From assembly GCA_902797105.1 (NCBI GenBank), contig CADBRL010000099.1:1-6682 (forward strand): DNA of 6,682 nt, in the 5' to 3' direction. Origin of the DNA: an uncultured Erysipelotrichaceae bacterium (GTDB lineage: Bacteria; Bacillota_I; Bacilli_A; RF39; UBA660). The position numbers were made by a program, and so were the translations under genes. Under the pieces are notes generated by a model. That model worked only from the letters and a program-made list of their open reading frames with translations. It had not been told where the DNA came from and did no database searches. The first letter of the stretch is position 1, and the number at the start of each line of letters is the position of its first letter. Below, piece by piece: positions 1-5,621 of the stretch.

Positions 1-132
1 GCTGGAGTAAGTAGACTTGTTAAAGAAAATAGTGATGTGCTAGTTAGCATCCCAATGAATAAAAATGTAGAAAGCTTAAATGCATCTGTTGCAGCAAGTA
101 TTCTAATTTACCACATGGGTGAAAATGTTTGA
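1..132 (+). CDS. rlmB: 23S rRNA 2'-O-methyltransferase RlmB/TrmH (SpoU family), C-terminal end only
   Basis: The window opens inside a gene whose last 43 codons are visible, ending in TGA at 130-132. The visible tail carries SRLVKE, then an IPM motif at codons 17-19, then VESLNASVAASI around codons 23-34. That is the motif 3 signature of the SPOUT/SpoU methyltransferases, which forms part of the deep trefoil knot that binds S-adenosylmethionine. In the family the enzyme 2'-O-methylates a ribose in 23S rRNA (Gm2251 in E. coli). The family assignment rests on this motif and on position: rlmB precedes sigH in many Firmicutes. The next gene begins inside its last codons, so the two are probably cotranscribed. 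TrmH-type tRNA methyltransferases share the motif and cannot be excluded from the tail alone. Confidence 0.85.
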   Translation, partial: AGVSRLVKENSDVLVSIPMNKNVESLNASVAASILIYHMGENV

Positions 133-703
133 TATTAGTGATTCTGAACTAATAATGCTATATCGTGAAAACAATGAAGAAGCAACAGATATATTAAATC
201 AAAAATATTCTATAGTAACAAAAAGAATAATTAACAAGTATTATCCACAATTGAAAAAATTAAAGGTCAATTTTTATGAACTAACATTAAGTTGTCATGA
301 GTTAGTAAATGAAGCACTAGATACATATAACACTTTATCTAAAGCCTCATTAAATACTTATATAAGCTTAATTATAGATAGAAAAATAAAAAAAACAATC
401 ATCAATGCTGTCAGATATAATAAGAAAAATATGGAGCCATCTAACATCGGTTTTGATAATGCTACGGATAATTCTTTAGATCCTTTAGAAACTCTTTGTG
501 CCAAAGAAAGCCAAAAAAATCTAAATGAAATAATTTTGAACAAGCTTAACAATAATGAACTAGCAATATTTTCCCTTCTTTTAGATGGTTTAAGCTATAA
601 AGATATAGCATTTACATTAATGCAAAGCTATAAACAAATATATAAAAAGGTTCAAAATATAAGAAAGAAATTAATACCAGAATTACAAAAAATGCTTGAT
701 TAA
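125..703 (+). CDS. sigH: Divergent SigH-like sigma-70 family RNA polymerase sigma factor
   Basis: This encodes a 192-residue protein from the ATG at 125; a GTG at 119 would add two residues. Neither start has a well-spaced Shine-Dalgarno, and the start overlaps the rlmB stop by 8 bases, so translation is probably coupled. Residues 58-97 (HELVNEAL, then SLNTYISLIIDRKIKKTI) line up by eye with sigma region 2 of SigH, where B. subtilis has a DIVQEG-type motif and a SFKAFAELCITRQI segment. Residues 141-185 form a region 4 helix-turn-helix, with LLLDGLSYKDIA at 151-162 matching the LDGRSYQEI stretch of B. subtilis SigH, and a basic C-terminal helix. Region 2 has drifted far from consensus and is rich in Lys and Asn, so promoter specificity cannot be predicted. 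SigH drives post-exponential, competence and early sporulation genes in model Firmicutes; whether that holds here is unknown. Gene order (rlmB before, secE-nusG after) is strong support for the orthology. Confidence 0.72.
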   Translation: MFDISDSELIMLYRENNEEATDILNQKYSIVTKRIINKYYPQLKKLKVNFYELTLSCHELVNEALDTYNTLSKASLNTYISLIIDRKIKKTIINAVRYNKKNMEPSNIGFDNATDNSLDPLETLCAKESQKNLNEIILNKLNNNELAIFSLLLDGLSYKDIAFTLMQSYKQIYKKVQNIRKKLIPELQKMLD

Positions 704-706
704 AGC

Positions 707-735
707 TTGCAATTACCTTTTATTTATGTTATATT
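707..735 (+). promoter_or_regulatory. Probable SigA-type promoter for secE-nusG
   Basis: TTGCAA at 707-712 and TATATT at 730-735 are separated by 17 bases, the ideal spacing. A TG at 727-728 one base before the -10 makes it an extended -10 promoter. Transcription would start near 742, just downstream of the sigma factor gene, giving secE-nusG a supply of its own apart from any read-through from upstream. Confidence 0.6.
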
Positions 736-741
736 ATAAAT

Positions 742-761
742 GAACACGAAAGTGTTTTTTT
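742..761 (+). terminator. Short hairpin with GAAA loop and T tract between the sigma gene and secE
   Basis: AACAC at 743-747 pairs with GTGTT at 752-756 around a GAAA (GNRA-class) tetraloop. The second arm runs straight into a T tract, so T is unbroken from 755 to 761. A five-pair stem is weak for an intrinsic terminator, so it could be a leaky terminator for the upstream operon. It also sits right at the predicted transcript start from the 707-735 promoter, so it could instead be a 5' stabilising hairpin on the secE-nusG mRNA. Confidence 0.4.
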
Positions 762-765
762 AAAT

Positions 766-770
766 GGAGG
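766..770 (+). promoter_or_regulatory. Shine-Dalgarno that fixes the secE start
   Basis: GGAGG lies 11 bases upstream of the ATG at 782. It overlaps an earlier in-frame ATG at 764, which therefore cannot be the start, since that ATG would contain its own ribosome-binding site. This favours the shorter SecE. Confidence 0.75.
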
Positions 771-781
771 TTTTTAAAACT

Positions 782-1042
782 ATGGCAAAAGAAGCTAAAG
801 AAACAAAAAAAGTAACAAAAGTTACTAAAGACACCAAAAAGAAAAATGTCAAAACAAATAAGAAAGGTCCTAAAGAAAGTTATTTCAAAAAAGTGGGCAA
901 AGAACTTAAGTTAGTAAAATGGCCATCAGCTAAAGATGTATTAAAATACACAATTTCAACAATTGTATTTTGTATAATCTTATGTGCGTTATTTATGGCA
1001 CTTAACCTAATATTATCAGTAGTTAAAGGATGGTTTGCATAA
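782..1042 (+). CDS. secE: Preprotein translocase subunit SecE
   Basis: SecE is the small essential subunit that clamps the two halves of SecY in the SecYEG protein-export channel in the cytoplasmic membrane. The 86-residue product has a Lys/Thr-rich N-terminal tail (about 1-30), then the conserved amphipathic helix with the hallmark VKWPS at 45-49 followed by a KYT segment, then one membrane span at about 58-80. This single-span form is typical of Gram-positive SecE, although the basic tail is longer than in the shortest homologues. The ATG at 782 is chosen because GGAGG at 766-770 is placed for it. Its TAA shares a base with the nusG ATG (TAATG), implying translational coupling. The rpmG gene that precedes secE in many Firmicutes is not here. 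Confidence 0.95.
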   Translation: MAKEAKETKKVTKVTKDTKKKNVKTNKKGPKESYFKKVGKELKLVKWPSAKDVLKYTISTIVFCIILCALFMALNLILSVVKGWFA

Positions 1043-1575
1043 TGGAAAAACTTTGGTACGTAGTAAATACTTATTCAGGACATGAAAATAAAGTAAAAGA
1101 AAAATTAGAAGCAAGAACAGAATCAATGGGTATGCAAGATTACATTTTCCGTGTAATTGTTCCCGAAACAACAGAAGTTGAAGTAAAAGATGGAGTAAAA
1201 AAAGAAAAAGTAAAGAAAATGTTTCCTGGATATGTTTTAGTTGAAATGATAATGACTGATGAAGCATGGTACATTGTAAGAAATACTCCAGGTGTTACAG
1301 GATTTATTGGTTCAAGTGGAAAAGGAGCAAAACCAACTCCATTACTTCCTCAAGAAATTGATAGAATTCTAGCTAACATGGGTATGAGTAGAGTAGATGT
1401 TGAATCTGAACTTAAAGTCGGAGACACAGTTAATATTGTTGATGGACCATTCAGTGGTATGACTGGTAAAGTTGATAACATTGACCTTGAAAATAATAGA
1501 TTAAATATTATAATTGACTTATTTGGTCAAGAAACAAATGTTGATGTTGAAGTCTTCCAAGTTAGTAAAATGTAA
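1042..1575 (+). CDS. nusG: Transcription termination/antitermination factor NusG
   Basis: NusG binds the RNA polymerase clamp, tunes pausing and couples transcription to translation or to Rho. The 177-residue product has the usual length and layout: an NGN domain at about 1-110, beginning with LWYVVNTYSGHE at 4-15, with FPGYVLV at 61-67 and VRNTPGVTGFIG at 79-90; and a KOW domain at about 123-175 containing VGDTVNIVDGPFSG at 126-139. The start is the ATG at 1042, overlapping the secE stop, with AAAGGA at 1025-1030 as ribosome-binding site. An in-frame ATG at 1030 would add four residues that are not part of the conserved NusG N-terminus. The gene ends at a strong terminator. The ribosomal protein genes rplK and rplA, its normal downstream neighbours, do not follow. 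Confidence 0.98.
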   Translation: MEKLWYVVNTYSGHENKVKEKLEARTESMGMQDYIFRVIVPETTEVEVKDGVKKEKVKKMFPGYVLVEMIMTDEAWYIVRNTPGVTGFIGSSGKGAKPTPLLPQEIDRILANMGMSRVDVESELKVGDTVNIVDGPFSGMTGKVDNIDLENNRLNIIIDLFGQETNVDVEVFQVSKM

Positions 1576-1609
1576 TTAAAAATTCGAAGTTTAATCTTCG
1601 GATTTTTTT
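1576..1609. terminator. Bidirectional intrinsic terminator between converging genes
   Basis: The arms at 1581-1589 and 1596-1604 form a nine-pair stem, with one G-T wobble, around a six-base loop. On the + strand the stem is followed by T to 1609, ending nusG. On the minus strand the five A bases at 1578-1582 read as a U tract, ending the glycosyltransferase transcript. The stop codon of the minus-strand gene (1593-1591) lies in the loop and its last codons form one arm. Confidence 0.88.
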
Positions 1610-2706
1610 GTTGTTTTAAATAACTCTAGATTCTTTTTAATTCTTTCATTATTAGGATTTATTTTTAAAGCCTCTTTAGCATTTTTAATAGCATTTTCAT
1701 AATCACCTAAATAAAAGTATGAAATAGATAATAAATCATTTAATGTTTCATCGTAACTAAATACTTCATTCATATATGTTTTAGGATTATTCTTTATTTC
1801 TAAAGCTTTTTCTCCATATTTACAAACATTTTCATAATCTTCTAAAATATAATACAAAATAGCAGTTTCAGTATATGGGTCTCTTAAATATGGAGCTTCA
1901 TTTATAGCTTTATAAAGCCACATAAGTGATTCATCATATCTATTTAAAGCTTTATAACATCTAGCAATAAACCTCATTGATGCACATCTCTCATCTTTCC
2001 AAGTAGCATTTTTCATCTTTAAATGTTTAATAAGAGTATCAATAGCATCATTCCATTTTCCATAATACATATACTCTCTACCTAAATAATGCATATTTCT
2101 ATCATTATCTGGTTTTTCTTTCACAGCAAGCTCTAAAAGTGGCAAATAATTAGAGCGAGATTTTTCTCTATCTGGATAATGATTTACAATAACATCATCA
2201 GTAAAGACTTGTTTTTCAGAATGGTCAAATTCTAGTACCTCGTGTACAGGATTAACCCATTTACAGCCACTTTTTTTATGTATTTTATCAGCATAATATG
2301 TAACTTTTGGAATTCCATCTTCAATATACCAATTATAAACATATCTAAGTCTATCAGTATCATTTTTCCAAGCTTTTAAAATATTTTCTTTCCAGCCATC
2401 AAGCATTATCTCATCTAAATCTAAAGAAATGCAAATATCAAAGTCTTCGGGTATCATTTTTAATGCTTCATTTCGAGCTACATCAAATCTCCATGGTTTA
2501 ATTTCCATTTCTTTAACGGTTATTCCATGTTTCTTTAATTTTTTTGCAGAATCATCACTTGAACCAGTATCTAAAACAAATATTCCATCTGCATCCTTGA
2601 TAGATTCATACCATCTATCAACAAATTTTTCTTCATTTTTACATATAGCATAAACACATATCTTTTTAATAAAAATCAAATCCTTTCTAGTTACCCAAGT
2701 ATTCAA
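1591..2706 (-). CDS. GT2-type glycosyltransferase with C-terminal TPR repeats
   Basis: This is a GT-A fold sugar-nucleotide-dependent glycosyltransferase. Counting from the outermost canonical start (TTG at 2706, 371 residues), it shows YAICKNEEKFVDRW at 19-32, VLDTGSSDDS at 44-53, the WRFDVARNEAL segment at 72-82 and the metal-binding DLDE at 96-99, followed by a conserved NPVHEVL at 152-158. Residues about 204-365 are TPR-like helical pairs (motifs such as GKWNDAI, YDESLMWLYKAI and GDYENAIKNAKEALKINP). No signal peptide or membrane span is seen, so it acts in the cytoplasm. The start is unsettled: TTG 2706 has no Shine-Dalgarno and lies inside the upstream gene, TTG 2679 is too close to the AGAAAGGA at 2688-2681, and that site is best spaced for an ATT at 2670, which would give the family-like N-terminus MKKICVYAICKNEE. 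It directly follows the collagen-like gene, which is its likely acceptor substrate (inference). The donor sugar is unknown. Confidence 0.88.
   Translation of the reverse strand: MNTWVTRKDLIFIKKICVYAICKNEEKFVDRWYESIKDADGIFVLDTGSSDDSAKKLKKHGITVKEMEIKPWRFDVARNEALKMIPEDFDICISLDLDEIMLDGWKENILKAWKNDTDRLRYVYNWYIEDGIPKVTYYADKIHKKSGCKWVNPVHEVLEFDHSEKQVFTDDVIVNHYPDREKSRSNYLPLLELAVKEKPDNDRNMHYLGREYMYYGKWNDAIDTLIKHLKMKNATWKDERCASMRFIARCYKALNRYDESLMWLYKAINEAPYLRDPYTETAILYYILEDYENVCKYGEKALEIKNNPKTYMNEVFSYDETLNDLLSISYFYLGDYENAIKNAKEALKINPNNERIKKNLELFKTTKKSED
2681..2688 (-). promoter_or_regulatory. Shine-Dalgarno for the glycosyltransferase, pointing to an ATT start
   Basis: AGAAAGGA on the minus strand begins inside the stop codon of the collagen-like gene and ends 10 bases before an ATT at 2670-2668. 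No ATG, GTG or TTG is well placed for it. Either ATT is used as a rare start, as in infC, or one of the TTG codons at 2706 or 2679 is used less efficiently. Confidence 0.5.
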
Positions 2707-3208
2707 TTGTTATGAGCACTGGTGAATTAACAAAATAAGAATTACTATTAATATTTTTTAAATCAGGTGTTTTCAAATAAATACTTTTTTTACTCAAGTT
2801 AACTAAACTATATTCAGTATTAGTATCCACAATTGCAAGAATTCCTTGGGCAGTAATTTCTCTTGAAACTTCATCCGTAGTCCAAGTACTTCCGCCAACA
2901 TAAATGTTATCAGTTCCATTTGGCTTAAAACCTATTGCTACAAAGCCTTTCGTAGCATCGAAATCTACACCATCTTTTTTTACATATGCATTTACTTTAA
3001 AAAATACTTTAAAATGTCCAGTTTTAGTAAATTTAATTTTATTATTTTCAACAGTTACAGTATTTTTAGTATCAATTTCTTTTCTAGTAAGTGGCAAATC
3101 TTCCATTTCTTTAACTTCAATACCATTACCAGTAAATGTATCAATAAATGTTGCAATATAAGCGATTTCAATTAAGTTAGGTCCTATATCACCTTTTTCA
3201 CCCTTTAC

Positions 3209-3322
3209 TCCATCAAACCCTTGAGGTATATAAAAATCTAGTTTATGAGTATTTCCATCAAATGTATCAATAACTTTTGCTCTAGCATTAGCATCCAAAG
3301 TTTCAGTTTTTCCAATAATTAT
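3209..3322 (-). repeat. Collagen-protein module, copy 2
   Basis: This intact copy reads IIIGKTET, then ANARAKVIDTFDGNTHKLDF and YIPQGFDG. It is followed at once by GVKGEKGDIGP. The shared pattern with copy 1 is what shows that the two reading frames belong to a single gene. Confidence 0.7.
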
Positions 3323-3334
3323 TTTTTCTCCATT

Positions 3335-3441
3335 TCCATCATTACCTTTAGGTATATAAAACTCTAAAATAGCATTTGTATTTGTACCTGTGTTTTCTAC
3401 TTTAGCATCCTGATTATAGTATGTGTCGTTCCTACATCAAT
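3335..3441 (-). repeat. Collagen-protein module, copy 1 (contains the frameshift)
   Basis: Translated across the frameshift this reads IDVGTTHT, then DAKVENTGTNTNAILEF and YIPKGNDG. It is the G-[T/K]-T-x-T ... A-x-V ... L-[DE]-F-x-IP-x-G unit common between Gly-X-Y stretches in Firmicutes collagen-like proteins. Copy 2 has 14 residues from the first Gly to the KV, whereas this copy has 12 plus a one-base deficit, so the indel may be larger than one base (7 bases relative to copy 2). Confidence 0.7.
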
Positions 3442-3561
3442 CGTAGCTGGTCCCTGAAGTCCCGTTGGCCCTGGAATAGGGCAGCAAGCGCAAATTGGTC
3501 CTTCCAATTTAGCACATTCAATTTTCTTTAAAGCTTTTTGATAATTATTCATGGATTTCAA

Positions 3562-3567
3562 CCTCCC
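3562..3567 (-). promoter_or_regulatory. Shine-Dalgarno of the collagen-like gene
   Basis: GGGAGG on the minus strand lies nine bases before the ATG at 3552. It decides this start over an upstream in-frame ATG at 3585, whose product would span the ribosome-binding site. A CATATTATAAC stretch at 3581-3571 just upstream is -10-like, but it would leave a leader of only about 15 bases and has no convincing -35, so the promoter of this gene is unresolved. Confidence 0.75.
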
Positions 3568-3584
3568 TATGTTATAATATGTCA

Positions 3585-3601
3585 AATTTAATTTTTAAAT
3601 T
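3585..3601. repeat. AT-only inverted repeat in the divergent intergenic region
   Basis: AATTTAA at 3585-3591 and TTAAATT at 3595-3601 are perfect inverted arms around TTT. It lies between the start of the collagen-like gene and the rightward promoter. The lack of G-C pairs argues against a terminator; a protein-binding or bendable site is possible, but chance in AT-rich DNA is also likely. Confidence 0.4.
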
Positions 3602-3617
3602 AATAAGGATGCCTAAA

Positions 3618-3648
3618 AATGTAAATCAAAAGTAAATCAGTTTACATT
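3618..3648. promoter_or_regulatory. Operator-like nested palindrome over the -35 of the rightward promoter
   Basis: AATGTAAA at 3618-3625 is mirrored by TTTACATT at 3641-3648. Inside them GTAAATCA is repeated directly at 3621-3628 and 3632-3639, and GTAAATCAGTTTAC at 3632-3645 has perfect GTAAA/TTTAC arms. Three GTAAA half-sites overlapping the -35 hexamer are what a repressor site looks like. The regulator is not identified in the window. Confidence 0.5.
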
Positions 3649-3670
3649 GCAAATGAGCATGTGCTATAAT
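3641..3670 (+). promoter_or_regulatory. Extended -10 promoter for the 3706-5621 operon
   Basis: TTTACA at 3641-3646 and a perfect TATAAT at 3665-3670 are 18 bases apart, with TGC directly before the -10. Transcription would begin near 3677. The Shine-Dalgarno AGGTGA at 3693-3698 sits seven bases before the ATG at 3706. Confidence 0.75.
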
Positions 3671-3705
3671 AAAATTAACAATAAGTGCGATGAGGTGAAG
3701 AAAAA

Positions 3706-5415
3706 ATGAAAGATACAGAAATAACAAGCTATTCTATATGTAGTTCAATGGATAAATCCATAAATGAAATGATAGATAAATTAAGAGGTAGAATTGAAAA
3801 GAATAAGGAGAAGTTATCAGGAAAAGTCGGCTTTATTGATAAAATGTCGATGAATGGAGAAATAAAAGATTATCAAGAACAAATTAGAAGGTTAACAGAA
3901 CTAAGTCAGGCTTTAGGTGATCTGCGTTTTTCAGATAATAAGAAATATAAATTGCCAGAAAAAGTTGTTGAACATATAAATGGGTTATACCAATTGTTAA
4001 CTGATGATGAAAAAAATGCCTTAAAGCAAAATGTGTCTATAGCCTTAAGTAATAGTAATAAAGATAAAAAAGAAAAAGTTCAAACTATGAGTGCTAAAAT
4101 TCAAAAAATGATAGCCAAATTAGGATTATCTACAAAAGGCTTTTTAGTATATGATAAAACACAATATAAAACGTCTATTTCCTATGAACAAGCAATCAAA
4201 ACTGTTGAAAGAGAAATGTTAAAAAATCTTACACCAGAATTTGTATCACTCCAAGGAAATAAAATGAATATAGAATTACCACTTGACGAAAAAACATTAC
4301 TAAATTATATTAAAAATATGGTTGAAAATAAAGAACTAGAAAAAAGTAAAAGTGTAAATGCTATAGTAGACAACCTAGCACAAATTGAAGATGCGATGAA
4401 CACTAGAGAAAGATGCAAACTTTTACTTCTTAAAATATCTAACACACTTTTTGAAATAAATAATATTACAGAAATTGATGTAACAATAATAAAACAATTT
4501 CTAACAAAATTAGAAAATAAATATAATGCTGAACAAGAAAAAGCTAATAAATTTATCATGAAATTTGACTTTACTAATGTAAAAAATCAAATTGAAGAAA
4601 AGAAAAAAGTAGAAGAACGTGAAGCTAAAGAAAAGCATTATTTAACTATGTATGAAAATTTAGCTTATGAATTAGAAAAAGTGATGACAGAAGATCCATC
4701 AAATTATGATAAAATACAAGAAATTCAATCCCAAATGCGTGCGTGTGCAAGCTCTTATGGATTTTCAGAAAGTCAGTTAGATGGTGCCAAAACTAATGGT
4801 AAAATAAAATATCATGAAGCTGTTAGAGATCAAAAATTGAAAGTTGCTGCAGTTCAAGAAAAAATAGCCTATGAAAATGAATTAAGAAAAGGCGTTATGG
4901 CTCAAATTAGAGAAGAAGCAATACGTGAACTTGAACGAAACAAAGCTTTTGATGAAGATTATGAGATTGTAAATGGTGATGTACGTTCAATGGCAATGGA
5001 CAAAGAAGGCATGATAAAAAGAAAGATGGAAGAACTAATGCGTTTAGCAGAAATGACTTCGGAAGAAAGAGGTTTATATGATCTCAAAAAAAGAGGAATA
5101 ATAAAACCAGATGCTACAATTAATGACTTAACAGCACAACAACTAAATGATATAAGAATTGGCTATAGCGATGAATCTTATGAATTTTTGGCGGACTATA
5201 AAACATGGAAATCTAGAGAAAATGTAAAACCACAAGCTAATACAATCTATAAAGAATATATAAAATATCGCGCTAATTTACAAAATAAAAATGATTTTTT
5301 AAGCTTTTCTGAATTTGCTAAACAAAAACATAATTTAGAACAAATGAGTGAAATAATGGTGGATGCCAACTTAAAAGAAGAAATGGCAGAAACTTTAAAA
5401 GGAACGGGAAGATAA
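3706..5415 (+). CDS. Unrecognised large alpha-helical/coiled-coil protein
   Basis: I do not recognise this 569-residue protein. It starts at an ATG with a good Shine-Dalgarno and has its own promoter. There is no signal peptide, no membrane span and no nucleotide-binding P-loop, so it should be cytoplasmic. It is highly charged and predicted almost wholly helical. Heptad-like Lys/Glu stretches occur at about 17-40 and 55-75, 295-327 (starting QIEEKKKVEEREAKEK) and 376-416 (KVAAVQEKIAYENELRK onward). A more compact helical block follows at about 430-500 (EELMRLAEMTSEERGLYDL, then a LTAQQLNDIRIGY stretch), with a tail (YIKYRANLQNKNDFLSFSEFA) that could be a small domain. The stop shares a base with the next ATG, so the 68-residue neighbour is probably a partner. 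Scaffold or structural roles are possible, but no function can be claimed. An operator-like palindrome suggests regulated expression. Confidence 0.9.
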   Translation: MKDTEITSYSICSSMDKSINEMIDKLRGRIEKNKEKLSGKVGFIDKMSMNGEIKDYQEQIRRLTELSQALGDLRFSDNKKYKLPEKVVEHINGLYQLLTDDEKNALKQNVSIALSNSNKDKKEKVQTMSAKIQKMIAKLGLSTKGFLVYDKTQYKTSISYEQAIKTVEREMLKNLTPEFVSLQGNKMNIELPLDEKTLLNYIKNMVENKELEKSKSVNAIVDNLAQIEDAMNTRERCKLLLLKISNTLFEINNITEIDVTIIKQFLTKLENKYNAEQEKANKFIMKFDFTNVKNQIEEKKKVEEREAKEKHYLTMYENLAYELEKVMTEDPSNYDKIQEIQSQMRACASSYGFSESQLDGAKTNGKIKYHEAVRDQKLKVAAVQEKIAYENELRKGVMAQIREEAIRELERNKAFDEDYEIVNGDVRSMAMDKEGMIKRKMEELMRLAEMTSEERGLYDLKKRGIIKPDATINDLTAQQLNDIRIGYSDESYEFLADYKTWKSRENVKPQANTIYKEYIKYRANLQNKNDFLSFSEFAKQKHNLEQMSEIMVDANLKEEMAETLKGTGR

Positions 5416-5621
5416 TGGATAAAACATTAATTGAAGAAAAAAGAAATGAACTAAATTTAGAAATAAGAAAAGTTTTAGCGATAATTGATATGATAGACGG
5501 AAATAAAAAAAAGTATGAAGACTACGAAACTAATTCTTTAGATGAAATTGGATTTTTAGATCAACAATTAAAATTAGTTAAAGAAACAGAAGATAGATTG
5601 GTAACCATTTTTAAAGATTAG
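5415..5621 (+). CDS. Small acidic helical protein coupled to the coiled-coil gene
   Basis: The 68-residue product begins at an ATG overlapping the upstream TAA (TAATG), with the purine-rich GGAACGGGAAG just before it. That is standard translational coupling and suggests fixed stoichiometry with the 569-residue protein. The sequence looks like two helices: about 3-32 (EEKRNELNLEIRKVLAIIDM) and about 42-66 (DEIGFLDQQLKLVKETEDRL), joined by a polar Lys/Tyr/Asn-rich linker. It has no Cys, no membrane span and no recognised motif. It could be a chaperone-like or stabilising partner, by analogy with other small helical proteins encoded directly after a coiled-coil protein, but this is inference from layout only. 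Confidence 0.82.
   Translation: MDKTLIEEKRNELNLEIRKVLAIIDMIDGNKKKYEDYETNSLDEIGFLDQQLKLVKETEDRLVTIFKD

Larger units (their letters stand above)
2687..3552 (-). pseudogene. Collagen-like surface protein (BclA/C1q-like), interrupted by a -1 frameshift
   Basis: Two overlapping minus-strand frames encode parts of one protein. The first, from the ATG at 3552, gives a Cys-bearing N-terminus (CACCPIPG) and three Gly-X-Y triplets (GPTGLQGPA), then runs to a TAG at 3399-3397. The second is open from 3436 to the TAG at 2689-2687. It contains two beta-prism-like modules ending in FYIPKG and FYIPQG, four more triplets (GFDGVKGEKGDI), and a C-terminal domain of about 160 residues whose beta-strand pattern resembles the BclA/C1q/TNF-like jellyroll. 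The span is 866 bases, one short of 289 codons. Adding one T near 3418 joins the frames as GTTHT-YNQDAKV and restores a 288-residue protein. I see no slippery heptamer, so a real indel or an assembly error is likelier than programmed frameshifting. Such proteins form trimeric surface or spore-coat filaments and are often glycosylated. It has no Sec signal or LPXTG anchor. Confidence 0.75.

Noticed and set aside
1016..1267. Minus-strand open frame rich in Leu and Phe opposite secE-nusG
   Set aside because: It lies antisense to nusG, a certain gene; its Leu/Phe richness is the complement of Lys/Glu codons, and it has no Shine-Dalgarno.
2904..3161. Plus-strand open frame opposite the collagen-like gene
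   Set aside because: It is antisense to a domain with a clear beta-strand pattern, with no promoter or Shine-Dalgarno.
3400..3436. Programmed -1 ribosomal frameshift in the collagen-like gene
   Set aside because: I find no X-XXY-YYZ slippery heptamer in the overlap and no strong hairpin just downstream; an indel or assembly error explains it more simply.
3571..3585. TTGACA-like and CATATTATAAC motifs upstream of the collagen-like gene, read as a SigA or sporulation-sigma promoter
   Set aside because: The TTGACA abuts the -10-like motif rather than lying 17 bases away, and the CATA-N3-TA match to SigK/SigE -10 lacks a -35 partner; not strong enough to call.
4305..4559. Minus-strand hydrophobic open frame resembling a small membrane protein
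   Set aside because: It is the complement of the Lys/Glu/Asn-rich coiled-coil gene, where such artefacts are expected; no ribosome-binding site.
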